This document shows, one piece after another, positions 1 through 8,237 of a DNA stretch of 59,801 nt. Within the stretch, counting starts at the first letter, position 1. Each line of letters opens with the position of its first letter. The position numbers were made by a program, and so were the translations under genes. The stretch is from the NCBI GenBank assembly GCA_017473605.1, contig JAFUKM010000011.1, forward strand, positions 1 to 59,801, in the 5' to 3' direction. The DNA is from Clostridia bacterium (GTDB lineage Bacteria > Bacillota > Clostridia > Christensenellales > Borkfalkiaceae). Below the pieces are notes generated by a model. That model was given only the letters and a program-made list of their open reading frames with translations, searched no databases and had not been told where the DNA came from.

Positions 1-1
1 T

Positions 2-22
2 CACGGACAAGCTTTGTCCGTG
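2..22 (-). terminator. Probable terminator after malG
   Basis: A perfect 9-bp inverted repeat (2-10 and 14-22) with a 3-base loop lies 19 bases beyond the malG stop. On the minus strand the T-run that would complete an intrinsic terminator falls outside the window, so only the hairpin is seen. Confidence 0.55.
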
Positions 23-41
23 ATTATTTTGTATCGTGTTT

Positions 42-902
42 TTACCCTTTTACAGCGCCGCTGGTTACGCCTTCCACGTAATAGCGTTGCATGCTCATAA
101 ACAGCGTTACGATAATCCCCCCGACGACGAACGCCCCTGCGCAAAAGACGGTGAAATTGTCGTTGAAGCTGTTTTTTTCGGCGTTTATCATTTTATACAA
201 GCCGAGCGATACGGTATATAAATTTCTATCGCTGATAATCGTATTGACAAAAATAAAATCACACCATGGCGATATAAACGACGTCAACACCGTATACACG
301 ATAATCGGTTTGGCAAGCGGCATAATAATCTTCCAAAACACTATCGGTTGGCTTGCCCCGTCCAAAATCGCCGCTTCTTCCATTGATTTGGGCACGGTGT
401 CGAAAAAGCCTTTACAAATATAATACGACAGCGCCGCGCTACCCGAATACACCAATATCAAGGCAAGCAACGAATTGGTCAAACCCATTGCTTTCAAAAT
501 GAAGTATACGGCTATCATACTCATAAAGCCGGGAAACATACCCAAAATCAACAACAAATTCATAATCGGCTTCCGTAATCGGAAGCGCATACGGGAAAGC
601 GCGTAGCTGACCATTAAAATAAAGATTGTGGAAAGCGCGCACGAACATACGGCAACAAGCAAAGTATTCCCCAGCCAACGCAAGAACATCGTATCGGAAA
701 AAAGCCGTGAAAAGTTACCAAAGCCGAGCTGTAAATTATCGGGAATCAGCGTATTGATAATTCCCGTAGACGGCGTCGTTCGAAAAGCCGTATAAATAAG
801 ATAGATAATCGGCAAAACCCAAAGTATACCCAACGTCGCAAGTACGACGTACGTTACGCCGTTGCCTACATGCCGACGGATTTTTATAAACGCTCTACTC
901 AT
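42..902 (-). CDS. malG: Maltodextrin ABC transporter permease, MalG type
   Basis: Inner-membrane permease of a carbohydrate-uptake-1 ABC importer, 286 aa. Six hydrophobic stretches are visible, and the family EAA loop (EEAAILDGASQ, near residue 177) that docks on the ATPase is present. The start overlaps the malF stop by 4 bases (ATGA), so the two permeases are translationally coupled. Maltodextrin as substrate is inferred from the nearby glucanotransferase malQ; the permease alone only supports an oligosaccharide. No ATPase gene follows, so a shared MsmX-like ATPase encoded elsewhere is presumably used, as known for Firmicute sugar importers. Confidence 0.88.
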   Translation of the reverse strand: MSRAFIKIRRHVGNGVTYVVLATLGILWVLPIIYLIYTAFRTTPSTGIINTLIPDNLQLGFGNFSRLFSDTMFLRWLGNTLLVAVCSCALSTIFILMVSYALSRMRFRLRKPIMNLLLILGMFPGFMSMIAVYFILKAMGLTNSLLALILVYSGSAALSYYICKGFFDTVPKSMEEAAILDGASQPIVFWKIIMPLAKPIIVYTVLTSFISPWCDFIFVNTIISDRNLYTVSLGLYKMINAEKNSFNDNFTVFCAGAFVVGGIIVTLFMSMQRYYVEGVTSGAVKG

Positions 903-2305
903 TGAAAAGTATCTTCCCCCTTTGCAGACGACGTGCGGTTATACGTGATAAGCGCCATTGTCGCGCTGATGACGAATATGACGATACCGATAACCGAAGC
1001 CACGTTATAACGGGGATTTTGGTCGGTAGTTAAACGATACAGCCACGTTACCAATAAGTCGGTAGATTGCGCCTGCGAACCACCCCCGTAATACAAGTTA
1101 TCCACAGGTCCTCCTCCCGTCAACAGCCAAATTACGTTAAAGTTATTGATATTCCCCACAAATTGCGTAATGAGATACGGCGTAGTGATATGCAACATAT
1201 ACGGCATCGTAACGTTAAAGAATATCCGCACGGGCGAAGCCCCGTCGATGCGCGCCGCCTCGTAATAATCGGACGGAATATTCATCAGTATTCCCGAGCT
1301 CATGAGTATCGTATACGGCACGCCTATCCAAATATTGACGAGAATAATCATCAATCTGGGAATAAGCGAAAAATTCCGTTGGTCTGCAAGCCATAGGATA
1401 TTCGTTCCTAAAATCTTATTGAGTATTCCGTCGCCGTCAAGTATTTTTTGCATGAGCAACAGCGTTACAAACTGCGGTACGGCGATTGCAACCACGAACA
1501 GCGTTCGCCAAAGCACTTTCAACCGTATGCCTTTTTTTTGTATCATTAACGCGATTATCACGCCCAAAAAATAATTGGTAAACGTAGCGAAAAACGCCCA
1601 AACAAACGTCCAAAGCAAGACTCGTAAAAACACGAGCGCAAAGCCCGAAGAACCGCCCGACAGGGAAAAGAGCATTTTGAAATTGGAAAAGCCCACCCAA
1701 TCGAATAATTTTCCCGGAGGCATATGTGCATAATCGTAGTTGGTAAACGCAATCAGCACCATAAATACGAGCGGCATTACCGTAAATACCAATAATCCCA
1801 AAAACGGCAAAGAAAGCAACGGTAGATAAAATTTTTCATTGACGAGCGAACGCAAATCGTCCTTAAAACGGTAAATGCGCTCTCCCGCTCGTATTCGTTT
1901 ATCGTTTTCGTAACTACCGCGAACATTGGAAACCCATACCGCGAGATACAAAAACACGAGCACGATGGATACCACTCCGTAAAGCAATATCAAAAAGCTG
2001 TTATCCCCTTTTACTTTTTCGAAAATTTGCAGCTGTTCGTTCCAAATCTCGCCTGAAACGCGACTGCCCAAGTCGCCCGAAAACAGGTGTGCGATATACC
2101 GTCCGCCAAAGAAAATCATAAACAACAAAAACGCCGCTTGCGTTGCCATATATAAAAATCCTTTTGCGATTTGTCCGCGGGCGATTTGACCAAAGCCGGA
2201 AATAAAAAAGGAAAGGCGCGTAAGATACGAGCCGCGACGAAACGCCGAAATCAAATCTCGAAAAACGGACGGTTTCTTCCGTTGTGTCCTTTCTCCTTTT
2301 CTCAT
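899..2305 (-). CDS. malF: Maltodextrin ABC transporter permease, MalF type
   Basis: Partner permease of MalG, 468 aa, which is long for the family. The extra length is an N-terminal part with two or three hydrophobic segments (about residues 30-125) before the core permease domain starts near residue 160. The EAA loop (EAARIDGASPVRIFF) sits near residue 352. A purine-rich Shine-Dalgarno site precedes the ATG. It lies 23 bases after malE and overlaps malG by 4 bases, so malEFG form one transcription unit. The sugar specificity is inferred from context. Confidence 0.88.
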   Translation of the reverse strand: MRKGERTQRKKPSVFRDLISAFRRGSYLTRLSFFISGFGQIARGQIAKGFLYMATQAAFLLFMIFFGGRYIAHLFSGDLGSRVSGEIWNEQLQIFEKVKGDNSFLILLYGVVSIVLVFLYLAVWVSNVRGSYENDKRIRAGERIYRFKDDLRSLVNEKFYLPLLSLPFLGLLVFTVMPLVFMVLIAFTNYDYAHMPPGKLFDWVGFSNFKMLFSLSGGSSGFALVFLRVLLWTFVWAFFATFTNYFLGVIIALMIQKKGIRLKVLWRTLFVVAIAVPQFVTLLLMQKILDGDGILNKILGTNILWLADQRNFSLIPRLMIILVNIWIGVPYTILMSSGILMNIPSDYYEAARIDGASPVRIFFNVTMPYMLHITTPYLITQFVGNINNFNVIWLLTGGGPVDNLYYGGGSQAQSTDLLVTWLYRLTTDQNPRYNVASVIGIVIFVISATMALITYNRTSSAKGEDTFQ

Positions 2306-2328
2306 ACGCTATCCCTTCCCCTTTTCTT

Positions 2329-3621
2329 TTATTGATTGGATTGTTCCGATTGCGCCGTCGTCGATTCTATTGCGTCTACGCACGCTTTTAACTGCGCCGC
2401 CAAATCGAAATTGCCGTTTTGCACGCCCGTAATCATCGCCGAACCGAGTCCTTCCATAGGCACCCACAACGTAGAAGGCACGCCCTTTTGCGTTTTACTG
2501 TGCGCAAGCTGCGCGGTAATTGCCTTGGCGCATACGTCCGACTGCACTTTTTCATCCGCGCGAGCTTCTTCGTCCGTCGGCACGAAACCGCGAGCTTCAA
2601 AATGCTTAATTTGATTTTCTTTATTCGTATAGAATTCCGCAAAATCCATTGCGTCCGTCTTATTTTTCGAATAATTATTCACGCCCATCAATTTATAGCC
2701 TGCAAAGGAAACAAGTTGAACTTGTTCTTCGCCCGCCGACCCCTTATTCAACGTATAAGTGGGCAATTTCGCCGCGGCAAAGTTATCGCCCAAATAACCT
2801 TGTATCGTCGTTTTATTCCATATCCCCGAAACGGCTGCAATAATCGAACCGTCATTAAAACCCGCCGTAATCTTGGAATCGTCCGCGTCCGCTTTTACGC
2901 GAGAATCTTGTACCAAATTCCACATTGCTTGCGTTACCGCCGTACCCGTTGCGTTATCAAAATCGCAAGTAATATTCGTTTCCGCAAGATTGGCGTCGTA
3001 CGTTACTTCATAACCAAGTCCTTTACCAAAATAGAAAGCCGAAGTATACCAGCCGTCTTTCATCGGATATGCAAATTTTTTATCCGCAGAGCATTTGCTT
3101 AAAATACCGTCGATACTTTGCACGTCCGTTTCCGACAAAGCGGATTTATCGTAATATAAGAAAAACGTATTATCCGTATACGGCATACCGTAAACACCTT
3201 CCGAGCCGTCTACCGTCATCGTCGCCGAATCAATCGCGTCTGCCGAATTAGCTTCCTGAATACGCGTAAGTCTATCCCCCGCGATTTGAGCGAGCGCGTC
3301 GCCGTTGATAAGTTTGCTCAACTGGTCATTGGAGCAAGAATACACGTCAGCAGCGTTTTCTACGTCTTTGAGTACGCGCGTAGCCACGTCGTTTTCCCCT
3401 TGAATATCGATAACGATATTGTATTTTTTATCGGGGTTCGCCGCTTTGAAATCGTTGGCAACTTGGGTAGCGAACGCCCTATCCGCTTCTGAAACCCAAA
3501 CGGTGATTTTCGTCGAACCGTCGCTCATACCCATACAACCGTCGCCGCAACCGCAGCCGACGAGCCCCATAGCCGAAACAGCCGTTACGGCGCAAGCGAT
3601 TATTTTTGTCGTCTTTTTCAT
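2329..3621 (-). CDS. malE: Extracellular sugar-binding lipoprotein, MalE type
   Basis: Substrate-binding protein of the importer, 430 aa. The N-terminus is a lipoprotein signal: KK, a hydrophobic stretch and a lipobox ending GLVGC, so it should be lipid-anchored outside the membrane. The mature part starts with a short Cys/Gly-rich linker and continues as a family-1 solute-binding fold (ITVWVSEAD, GMPYTDNTFFLYYDK, FAEFYTNKENQ). AGGAG precedes the ATG. It is first in malEFG and separated from malQ by a terminator, so the unit probably has its own promoter in 3622-3726, which I could not pin down. Confidence 0.88.
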   Translation of the reverse strand: MKKTTKIIACAVTAVSAMGLVGCGCGDGCMGMSDGSTKITVWVSEADRAFATQVANDFKAANPDKKYNIVIDIQGENDVATRVLKDVENAADVYSCSNDQLSKLINGDALAQIAGDRLTRIQEANSADAIDSATMTVDGSEGVYGMPYTDNTFFLYYDKSALSETDVQSIDGILSKCSADKKFAYPMKDGWYTSAFYFGKGLGYEVTYDANLAETNITCDFDNATGTAVTQAMWNLVQDSRVKADADDSKITAGFNDGSIIAAVSGIWNKTTIQGYLGDNFAAAKLPTYTLNKGSAGEEQVQLVSFAGYKLMGVNNYSKNKTDAMDFAEFYTNKENQIKHFEARGFVPTDEEARADEKVQSDVCAKAITAQLAHSKTQKGVPSTLWVPMEGLGSAMITGVQNGNFDLAAQLKACVDAIESTTAQSEQSNQ

Positions 3622-3726
3622 AATTCTTTTCTCCTTTCGTCCGCCGAGTTTTTACGTTTCCACGTATACGGACGACTTCTCTTTTAGTTTTTCTTTTCCC
3701 CTGCCTTTTTATTCACAAAAAAGAAG

Positions 3727-3760
3727 AAAAGCCCGACCAATTTTTCTTGGTCGGGCTTTT
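3727..3760 (-). terminator. Intrinsic terminator of malQ
   Basis: A 14-bp perfect stem (3727-3740 and 3747-3760) with a 6-base loop, followed on the minus strand by a T-rich tract. It separates malQ from malE. Confidence 0.85.
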
Positions 3761-3779
3761 CCGCAACTTTCCCGTATCT

Positions 3780-5309
3780 TTATCTTTGATATTCTTCACA
3801 AAGCGACTTCAAAAACGCCGCTTTCCGTTTTTTTAAATCTTTATCCGTAAAACGGAACGTCCAATTTTGTCCCGAAACGGTACTCGGCGCGTTCAAACGC
3901 GCCTCTTCTCCCATACAAAGCACGTCGTGCATCGGCACGATTACCGTATCTGCTTTGGACGCAATCAGCAAACGGATAATGCTATCGCACTCGTCGCCTA
4001 TCGTTTCCGTTACGTACGGTACGTCCAACGACAAGCATTGATTTTCGAGTTCCTTTTCAAACGACTTACGTTCCTTGGCGTTCATACTCTCGATAAAACC
4101 GCGCAACGTTTCGTTATCGTGCGTACCCGTATACGCCACGCAATTCTCATTATAATGAACGGGCAAATATTCGTTTTCGGGATTATTATCGAAAGCAAAT
4201 TCAAACACTTTCATCCCCGCGTATCCCGTATCGGCAAGCAATTTCCGAACGCCGTCGTCGATAATACCCAAATCTTCCGCCACAATCGCGTACTCTCGCA
4301 AATCCGCAAATAAGTCCGCCTTGGGACCGTGCATCCACTTCCCTTCTTTCGCAGTTTCCGCTTCCGCAGGAATTGCGTAAAATCTGTCGAACGCGCGGAA
4401 ATGGTCGATACGTACGATATCGAATAGCGATAACGCGTATCGAATACGGTTTTTCCACCATTTATAACCGTCTTTTTTTAATTTTTTCCAATCGTAAACG
4501 GGATTTCCCCAAAGCTGTCCGTCTTCGGAAAACGCATCGGGCGGTACGCCTGCGCGCAAAGACGTGTTCCCTTTCTTATCCAACATAAACAATTCGCTTC
4601 GGTACAGCCACGTTTCCACGCTGTCATAAGAAACGTAAATGGGCATATCCCCCATAATTTCGATTCCTTTACCGTGCGCGTACGCAAGAAGCGAATTCCA
4701 TTGCTTCAAAAATAAAAATTGCGTGAATTGCCAAAACTCGATTTCTTCGGCGTTTTCCCGTTTATAATCGTTCAAAGTAGCCTTATCCGCATTTTTATAC
4801 GGCGTATCCCACTCATTCCAAGGACGGTGGGAAAAGTGGTTTTTCAAGGACATAAACAGCGCAAAATCGGCGTAAAAACCCCTTTGTAAAAAATCCTGCC
4901 ATGCGGCGTCGGTTTTATCGAAATTCGCAAACGCCTTTTTCAAAAGTTCCGCTTTGTACGCAAATTGCCGCCCGTAATCTACGCGGCGTTCGTCTTCACT
5001 CCAAACAAGTTCCGCATAGTCGGATTTTTGCAACAACCCGTCCTTCTCCAAAAGCTCGGGGTCGATAAAATAGTAATTGAGCGCGTCGGAAGCAAACGAT
5101 TGATACGGGCTGTCGCCGTAGCCGGTAGGCAATAACGGCAACACCTGCCAAATTTTCATCCCTGCCGAGTACAGCCAATCCACGAAATCGTACGCGCCTT
5201 TGCCAAGCGTGCCGATACCGAACGACGACGGTAACGAAGATACGGGCATCAATACGCCCGCCCGTCTTTCCGTGTATTTTTTCGTTTGTTCTTTCTCTCT
5301 CGATTTCAT
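3780..5309 (-). CDS. malQ: 4-alpha-glucanotransferase (amylomaltase)
   Basis: Glycoside hydrolase family 77 enzyme, 509 aa, a normal length. It disproportionates imported maltodextrins in the cytosol, giving glucose and longer glucans. Family motifs are in order: LPSSFGIGTLG near residue 27, YQSFASDALN with the IDPELL segment near 70, DIVRIDHFRAF with the catalytic nucleophile Asp, the acid/base region VAEDLGIID, and YTGTHDNETLRGF near the C-terminus. AAAGGTG lies 8 bases before the ATG. It sits just upstream of malEFG but ends in its own terminator. Confidence 0.95.
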   Translation of the reverse strand: MKSREKEQTKKYTERRAGVLMPVSSLPSSFGIGTLGKGAYDFVDWLYSAGMKIWQVLPLLPTGYGDSPYQSFASDALNYYFIDPELLEKDGLLQKSDYAELVWSEDERRVDYGRQFAYKAELLKKAFANFDKTDAAWQDFLQRGFYADFALFMSLKNHFSHRPWNEWDTPYKNADKATLNDYKRENAEEIEFWQFTQFLFLKQWNSLLAYAHGKGIEIMGDMPIYVSYDSVETWLYRSELFMLDKKGNTSLRAGVPPDAFSEDGQLWGNPVYDWKKLKKDGYKWWKNRIRYALSLFDIVRIDHFRAFDRFYAIPAEAETAKEGKWMHGPKADLFADLREYAIVAEDLGIIDDGVRKLLADTGYAGMKVFEFAFDNNPENEYLPVHYNENCVAYTGTHDNETLRGFIESMNAKERKSFEKELENQCLSLDVPYVTETIGDECDSIIRLLIASKADTVIVPMHDVLCMGEEARLNAPSTVSGQNWTFRFTDKDLKKRKAAFLKSLCEEYQR

Positions 5310-5366
5310 ATTCTACACCTTTGAAATACGACGTTTCTTCCTTACTATTTGCGTTTTTAACGCATT

Positions 5367-6443
5367 TTATGCTAAATGCAAACGGGAAAGCAGTCTCTCT
5401 TCAAATCGCTTTTCCCCGATAATTTTCTCTTTATTTAACAACGTTTTTGCCTGATTTTTTAATATTTCCGCTTCTTCCGCCTTTCCGCCGGCAACCGCAA
5501 CCGCCGTCAAAATCCGTTTTGCCGAAACCGTATTGCTTTGCAAATACGACGCGCAACCCTTTCCGCACGCCGTCGCCCGTTCCATATCCCCGTTTAACAC
5601 GTGCATATATACGAGTTCCGCCGCAATTTTTTCCGTTTCCCCTTCCGTCAGATACGCTTGCGCGTTTACCAAACGGTTCAAGCAATCCGCCGCGTTTTTC
5701 ATATCTCCTTTATCCAAATAATACCGATAGCGCAAATCAAGCATTACCGCAAAAAGCGGTTCGTCTTCGGGTAACTGCGCCACGTCGAAATACAACGTCT
5801 CGTCGATTTCCGCATAGCTTTCCCCCGCGTACAGCCTACCTTGAATTTCCATTGCCGAAACCATCGTCGATTCCGCTGGTTCGTTATTTTTTAAGCCCCT
5901 ATACACGAGCATATCTGTCTTACCGCTGCCGTATTCACAAGGCAATACGTTCAATAAAAACAAGTACGCGCCGTAAGGTAACAGTCCCAAAACCGCATAC
6001 GAGCCTACGCCCCCAACGAACAAAACAAGCGAAATTGAAATCAAAGCGATTATTCCCAACCATATACCGCCGAATATCAATCCGCCGACAGTGTACAAAC
6101 GGGCGCGTTTTTGCATATTTCCACCGCATCGGGGAATCGCTTGCGTTTCATCCGCACCAAACGGCGAAGCAAGCGCAAAAGAAAGCTTGCCCTGCTTTTC
6201 ACGTAATTTCAGGAAAGAAAACTTTGCGTATACGATTTGCATATCTTGTGATTTTGCAAATATGATATGTCCTAACTCGTGAAAAATCGGCGCAAGAATA
6301 AGCCCGACGACAAATCCGCCAAGCTGCGCCATTGCCGTCCACGTTCCTGTTTGCCACGCAAAAAAGAACGACGCCACTTCTCCGCCGATTAGCAATATCG
6401 TACATACGATTGCCCAAATTGTCGAACTCGTTTTTCTTCTCAT
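5367..6443 (-). CDS. M50-like membrane zinc metalloprotease with C-terminal repeats
   Basis: Membrane protein, 358 aa. Two N-terminal hydrophobic segments contain the zinc motif HELGH (residues 55-59), and further hydrophobic segments follow to about residue 165. The C-terminal half is soluble and helical, resembling a TPR-type array. This looks like a site-2-protease/SpoIVFB-type intramembrane protease or a non-proteolytic homologue; I did not find a clear second DG motif, so activity is uncertain. The start overlaps the ppx stop by 4 bases, placing it last in the yabP-yabQ-divIC-ppx run. A role in sporulation is only inferred from this context. Confidence 0.7.
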   Translation of the reverse strand: MRRKTSSTIWAIVCTILLIGGEVASFFFAWQTGTWTAMAQLGGFVVGLILAPIFHELGHIIFAKSQDMQIVYAKFSFLKLREKQGKLSFALASPFGADETQAIPRCGGNMQKRARLYTVGGLIFGGIWLGIIALISISLVLFVGGVGSYAVLGLLPYGAYLFLLNVLPCEYGSGKTDMLVYRGLKNNEPAESTMVSAMEIQGRLYAGESYAEIDETLYFDVAQLPEDEPLFAVMLDLRYRYYLDKGDMKNAADCLNRLVNAQAYLTEGETEKIAAELVYMHVLNGDMERATACGKGCASYLQSNTVSAKRILTAVAVAGGKAEEAEILKNQAKTLLNKEKIIGEKRFEERLLSRLHLA

Positions 6444-7303
6444 AAAAGTCCTTTTTTCACGGCGTAGCCTTCCAAATTGTCCTTATCGCTTACCGTCAGT
6501 TTCTCTATACCCAATTCTTGCATCAATACCGCAAACAGCATCGCTCCGCCAGCAAGCACGTCCGCGCGCCCTTTCGGCATACAAGGAAGCACCGCTATCT
6601 CTTCCACGGGCATATTTAACAGCCTGTCCGCCGTTCTTTGCATTTCTTCCGCGGAAATTTCAGTACCCGTTACCTGTTCCGAATCGTATTTTTCCAACCC
6701 GAGCGCCAGCGCCGCCAGCGTCGTTGCCGTACCGCCTATCGCCGTAACGTTTTTGATAACGGGCGTTTGTCCGTACGCTTGCGCCGCCGTTTTCGCCGCG
6801 TTGGCAATCGACCTTTTATCCCGTCCACATTTATCCTTTAAGCGAACGACGCCGATATCTACGCTTTTTTTATAAACAAGAACGTTTTTCTCTTTTACCA
6901 CGAGTTCGCAGCTCGCGCCGCCCAAATCGATAACCGCGCCGTCCTTATCGCCGAGCGCGCCCAAAACACCAAGCTCCGCTTCCGTTTCTCCCGAAACAAC
7001 TTCTACGTGCAATTCGCAACGAGATTTTACGTTTTCCGTAAAATCCGCGCCGTTTTCCGCCGTGCGTACCGCCGCCGTTGCAAACGCAAATACCGCTTCC
7101 GCGCCTTCGTCCTTTGCTTGCGCGTAAAAATCGGCAACCACCTTGGCGGAACGCTCTATCGCTTCCCTTTTCAATCGGGGCGTTTTGGCAATCCCTTCCC
7201 CCAAACGGGTGGTGTTTAACCGTTTATATAAAACTTTTCCGTTCGCCACGAACATCAGGCGAACGGAATTAGAGCCGATATCGATTACGGCAAATTTATT
7301 CAT
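6440..7303 (-). CDS. Ppx/GppA family phosphatase, short form
   Basis: 287 aa, matching the two-lobed actin-like Ppx/GppA core without the C-terminal HD extension of the longer enzymes. It shows the phosphate-1 motif at the N-terminus (FAVIDIGSNSVRLMF), VIDLGGASCELV near residue 120, and TAIGGTATTLAAL near residue 185. Members hydrolyse exopolyphosphate or pppGpp; which one cannot be told here. GGAG precedes the ATG. It starts 1 base after the DivIC-like gene and overlaps the protease gene. Small Firmicute Ppx/GppA genes next to divIC are a known arrangement. Confidence 0.85.
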   Translation of the reverse strand: MNKFAVIDIGSNSVRLMFVANGKVLYKRLNTTRLGEGIAKTPRLKREAIERSAKVVADFYAQAKDEGAEAVFAFATAAVRTAENGADFTENVKSRCELHVEVVSGETEAELGVLGALGDKDGAVIDLGGASCELVVKEKNVLVYKKSVDIGVVRLKDKCGRDKRSIANAAKTAAQAYGQTPVIKNVTAIGGTATTLAALALGLEKYDSEQVTGTEISAEEMQRTADRLLNMPVEEIAVLPCMPKGRADVLAGGAMLFAVLMQELGIEKLTVSDKDNLEGYAVKKGLL

Positions 7304-7304
7304 A

Positions 7305-7571
7305 TTAGTCTCCGTTTTGCGAAGGTGTATAGCCCTTTTTAATGGCCTCCCACGTTTTATAGGCGTCCGTCAAATAATAATCCAAATCGTCTTCCGCCTC
7401 TTCGTTTGCTTGCGTCCAATAATCCACTCGGTCTTGCGCCGCCGCAATCCGCTTTTCCTGTACGGAAATGGTAATCCATTGATAAATAAGCACGGAAAGC
7501 AGGATAACAAGCAGCAACGTCGCCGCAGAAGCGATTGCCGTAATAGTTTTTCTCATTTTACTTTCGGTCAT
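7305..7571 (-). CDS. divIC: DivIC/FtsB-like septum protein
   Basis: Small bitopic membrane protein, 88 aa: short basic N-terminus, one hydrophobic segment (about residues 9-29), then a heptad-like stretch from about residue 33. That is the layout of DivIC/FtsB, which join FtsL and DivIB at the division septum. Sequence alone is weak. The call rests mainly on position: it follows yabP and yabQ directly, as divIC does in Bacillus and many Clostridia, and is followed by ppx. Confidence 0.72.
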   Translation of the reverse strand: MTESKMRKTITAIASAATLLLVILLSVLIYQWITISVQEKRIAAAQDRVDYWTQANEEAEDDLDYYLTDAYKTWEAIKKGYTPSQNGD

Positions 7572-7573
7572 AA

Positions 7574-7948
7574 CTATTTCTCCACCTTTTTCAGGTTTTC
7601 TTCCTTGTTTTCTTGCCTTTTTCTTATTTTTGTAAGCTTATTATAGCATATCTTTTCAAAAAAGGCAACTATTCTTCGTAAACTTTTTGAATATAATATA
7701 CCGCCAAGCAAATATCCTATCCACATATACACGCGAAAGGACGGAAATTTCAAGAAATATGCGCAAAAAACGCTAAATACAGCAAAGCTCAGCCAAAACG
7801 CTATATCCAACGTCGCGCGCAACCATTTTCTTTTCCCTTTTCGGCAAAACGGCGCGCCCAACAGCCAAAATATTTCGTACAACAATCCGCCGACAAAGCC
7901 TACGCATACGCATAATGCAAAAACCGAAATTTGATTTTGGGAATCCAT
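7574..7948 (-). CDS. yabQ: Spore cortex biosynthesis protein YabQ
   Basis: 124 aa integral membrane protein with three or four hydrophobic segments (about residues 6-30, 47-66 and 72-84) and a basic, charged C-terminal tail. YabQ acts in the mother cell outer forespore membrane and is needed for cortex formation in Bacillus. The early segment VGFVGGLLYEIFW matches the family's conserved G-x-x-x-D/E pattern. It begins 1 base after yabP, and the yabP-yabQ-divIC order supports the call strongly. Confidence 0.82.
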   Translation of the reverse strand: MDSQNQISVFALCVCVGFVGGLLYEIFWLLGAPFCRKGKRKWLRATLDIAFWLSFAVFSVFCAYFLKFPSFRVYMWIGYLLGGILYSKSLRRIVAFFEKICYNKLTKIRKRQENKEENLKKVEK

Positions 7949-8203
7949 TTATCGGAACAGCTTTGCCGCAAAGCTCTTGCCGCCGTAGGATATGCCCGTG
8001 ATATTTCCTTCCGCCGTAAACGAACCGCTGTTTTTCACAAAACCCGTGATTTTTAGCCCCGTCCCCGCCACGTGCAGTTTTTCGCCGCCAATAAGCAACA
8101 ATACGATTTTCACTTCGGAAAACGCTTTTACGCAATCCACGCCGCTGACGGTAATTTTCTTACGTTGTTCGATATTTACTTGATGATTTTGAACTTCTTG
8201 CAT
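7949..8203 (-). CDS. yabP: Sporulation protein YabP
   Basis: 84 aa, normal for the family. Motifs typical of YabP/YqfC are present: IEQRKKITVSGVDCV near residue 10, a beta-rich middle (KLHVAGTGLKITGF), and the ending GNITGISYGG. YabP is a SigE-dependent protein associated with the outer forespore membrane and cortex assembly. No Shine-Dalgarno site is visible before the ATG. Instead a SigE-like -10 ends 5 bases upstream, so the message may be leaderless. It is followed directly by yabQ. Confidence 0.87.
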   Translation of the reverse strand: MQEVQNHQVNIEQRKKITVSGVDCVKAFSEVKIVLLLIGGEKLHVAGTGLKITGFVKNSGSFTAEGNITGISYGGKSFAAKLFR

Positions 8204-8208
8204 ACCGT

Positions 8209-8237
8209 ATAATATGCCGAACGGAAATCTTTTATGA
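8209..8237 (-). promoter_or_regulatory. SigE-like sporulation promoter of yabPQ
   Basis: On the minus strand TCATAAA (8231-8237) and CATATTAT (8209-8216) are separated by 14 bases, matching the Bacillus SigE pattern (ATA-type -35, CATAnnnT -10). The yabP ATG lies 5 bases downstream of the -10. The -35 overlaps the ttcA stop codon. The match is by eye against a remembered consensus. Confidence 0.5.
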
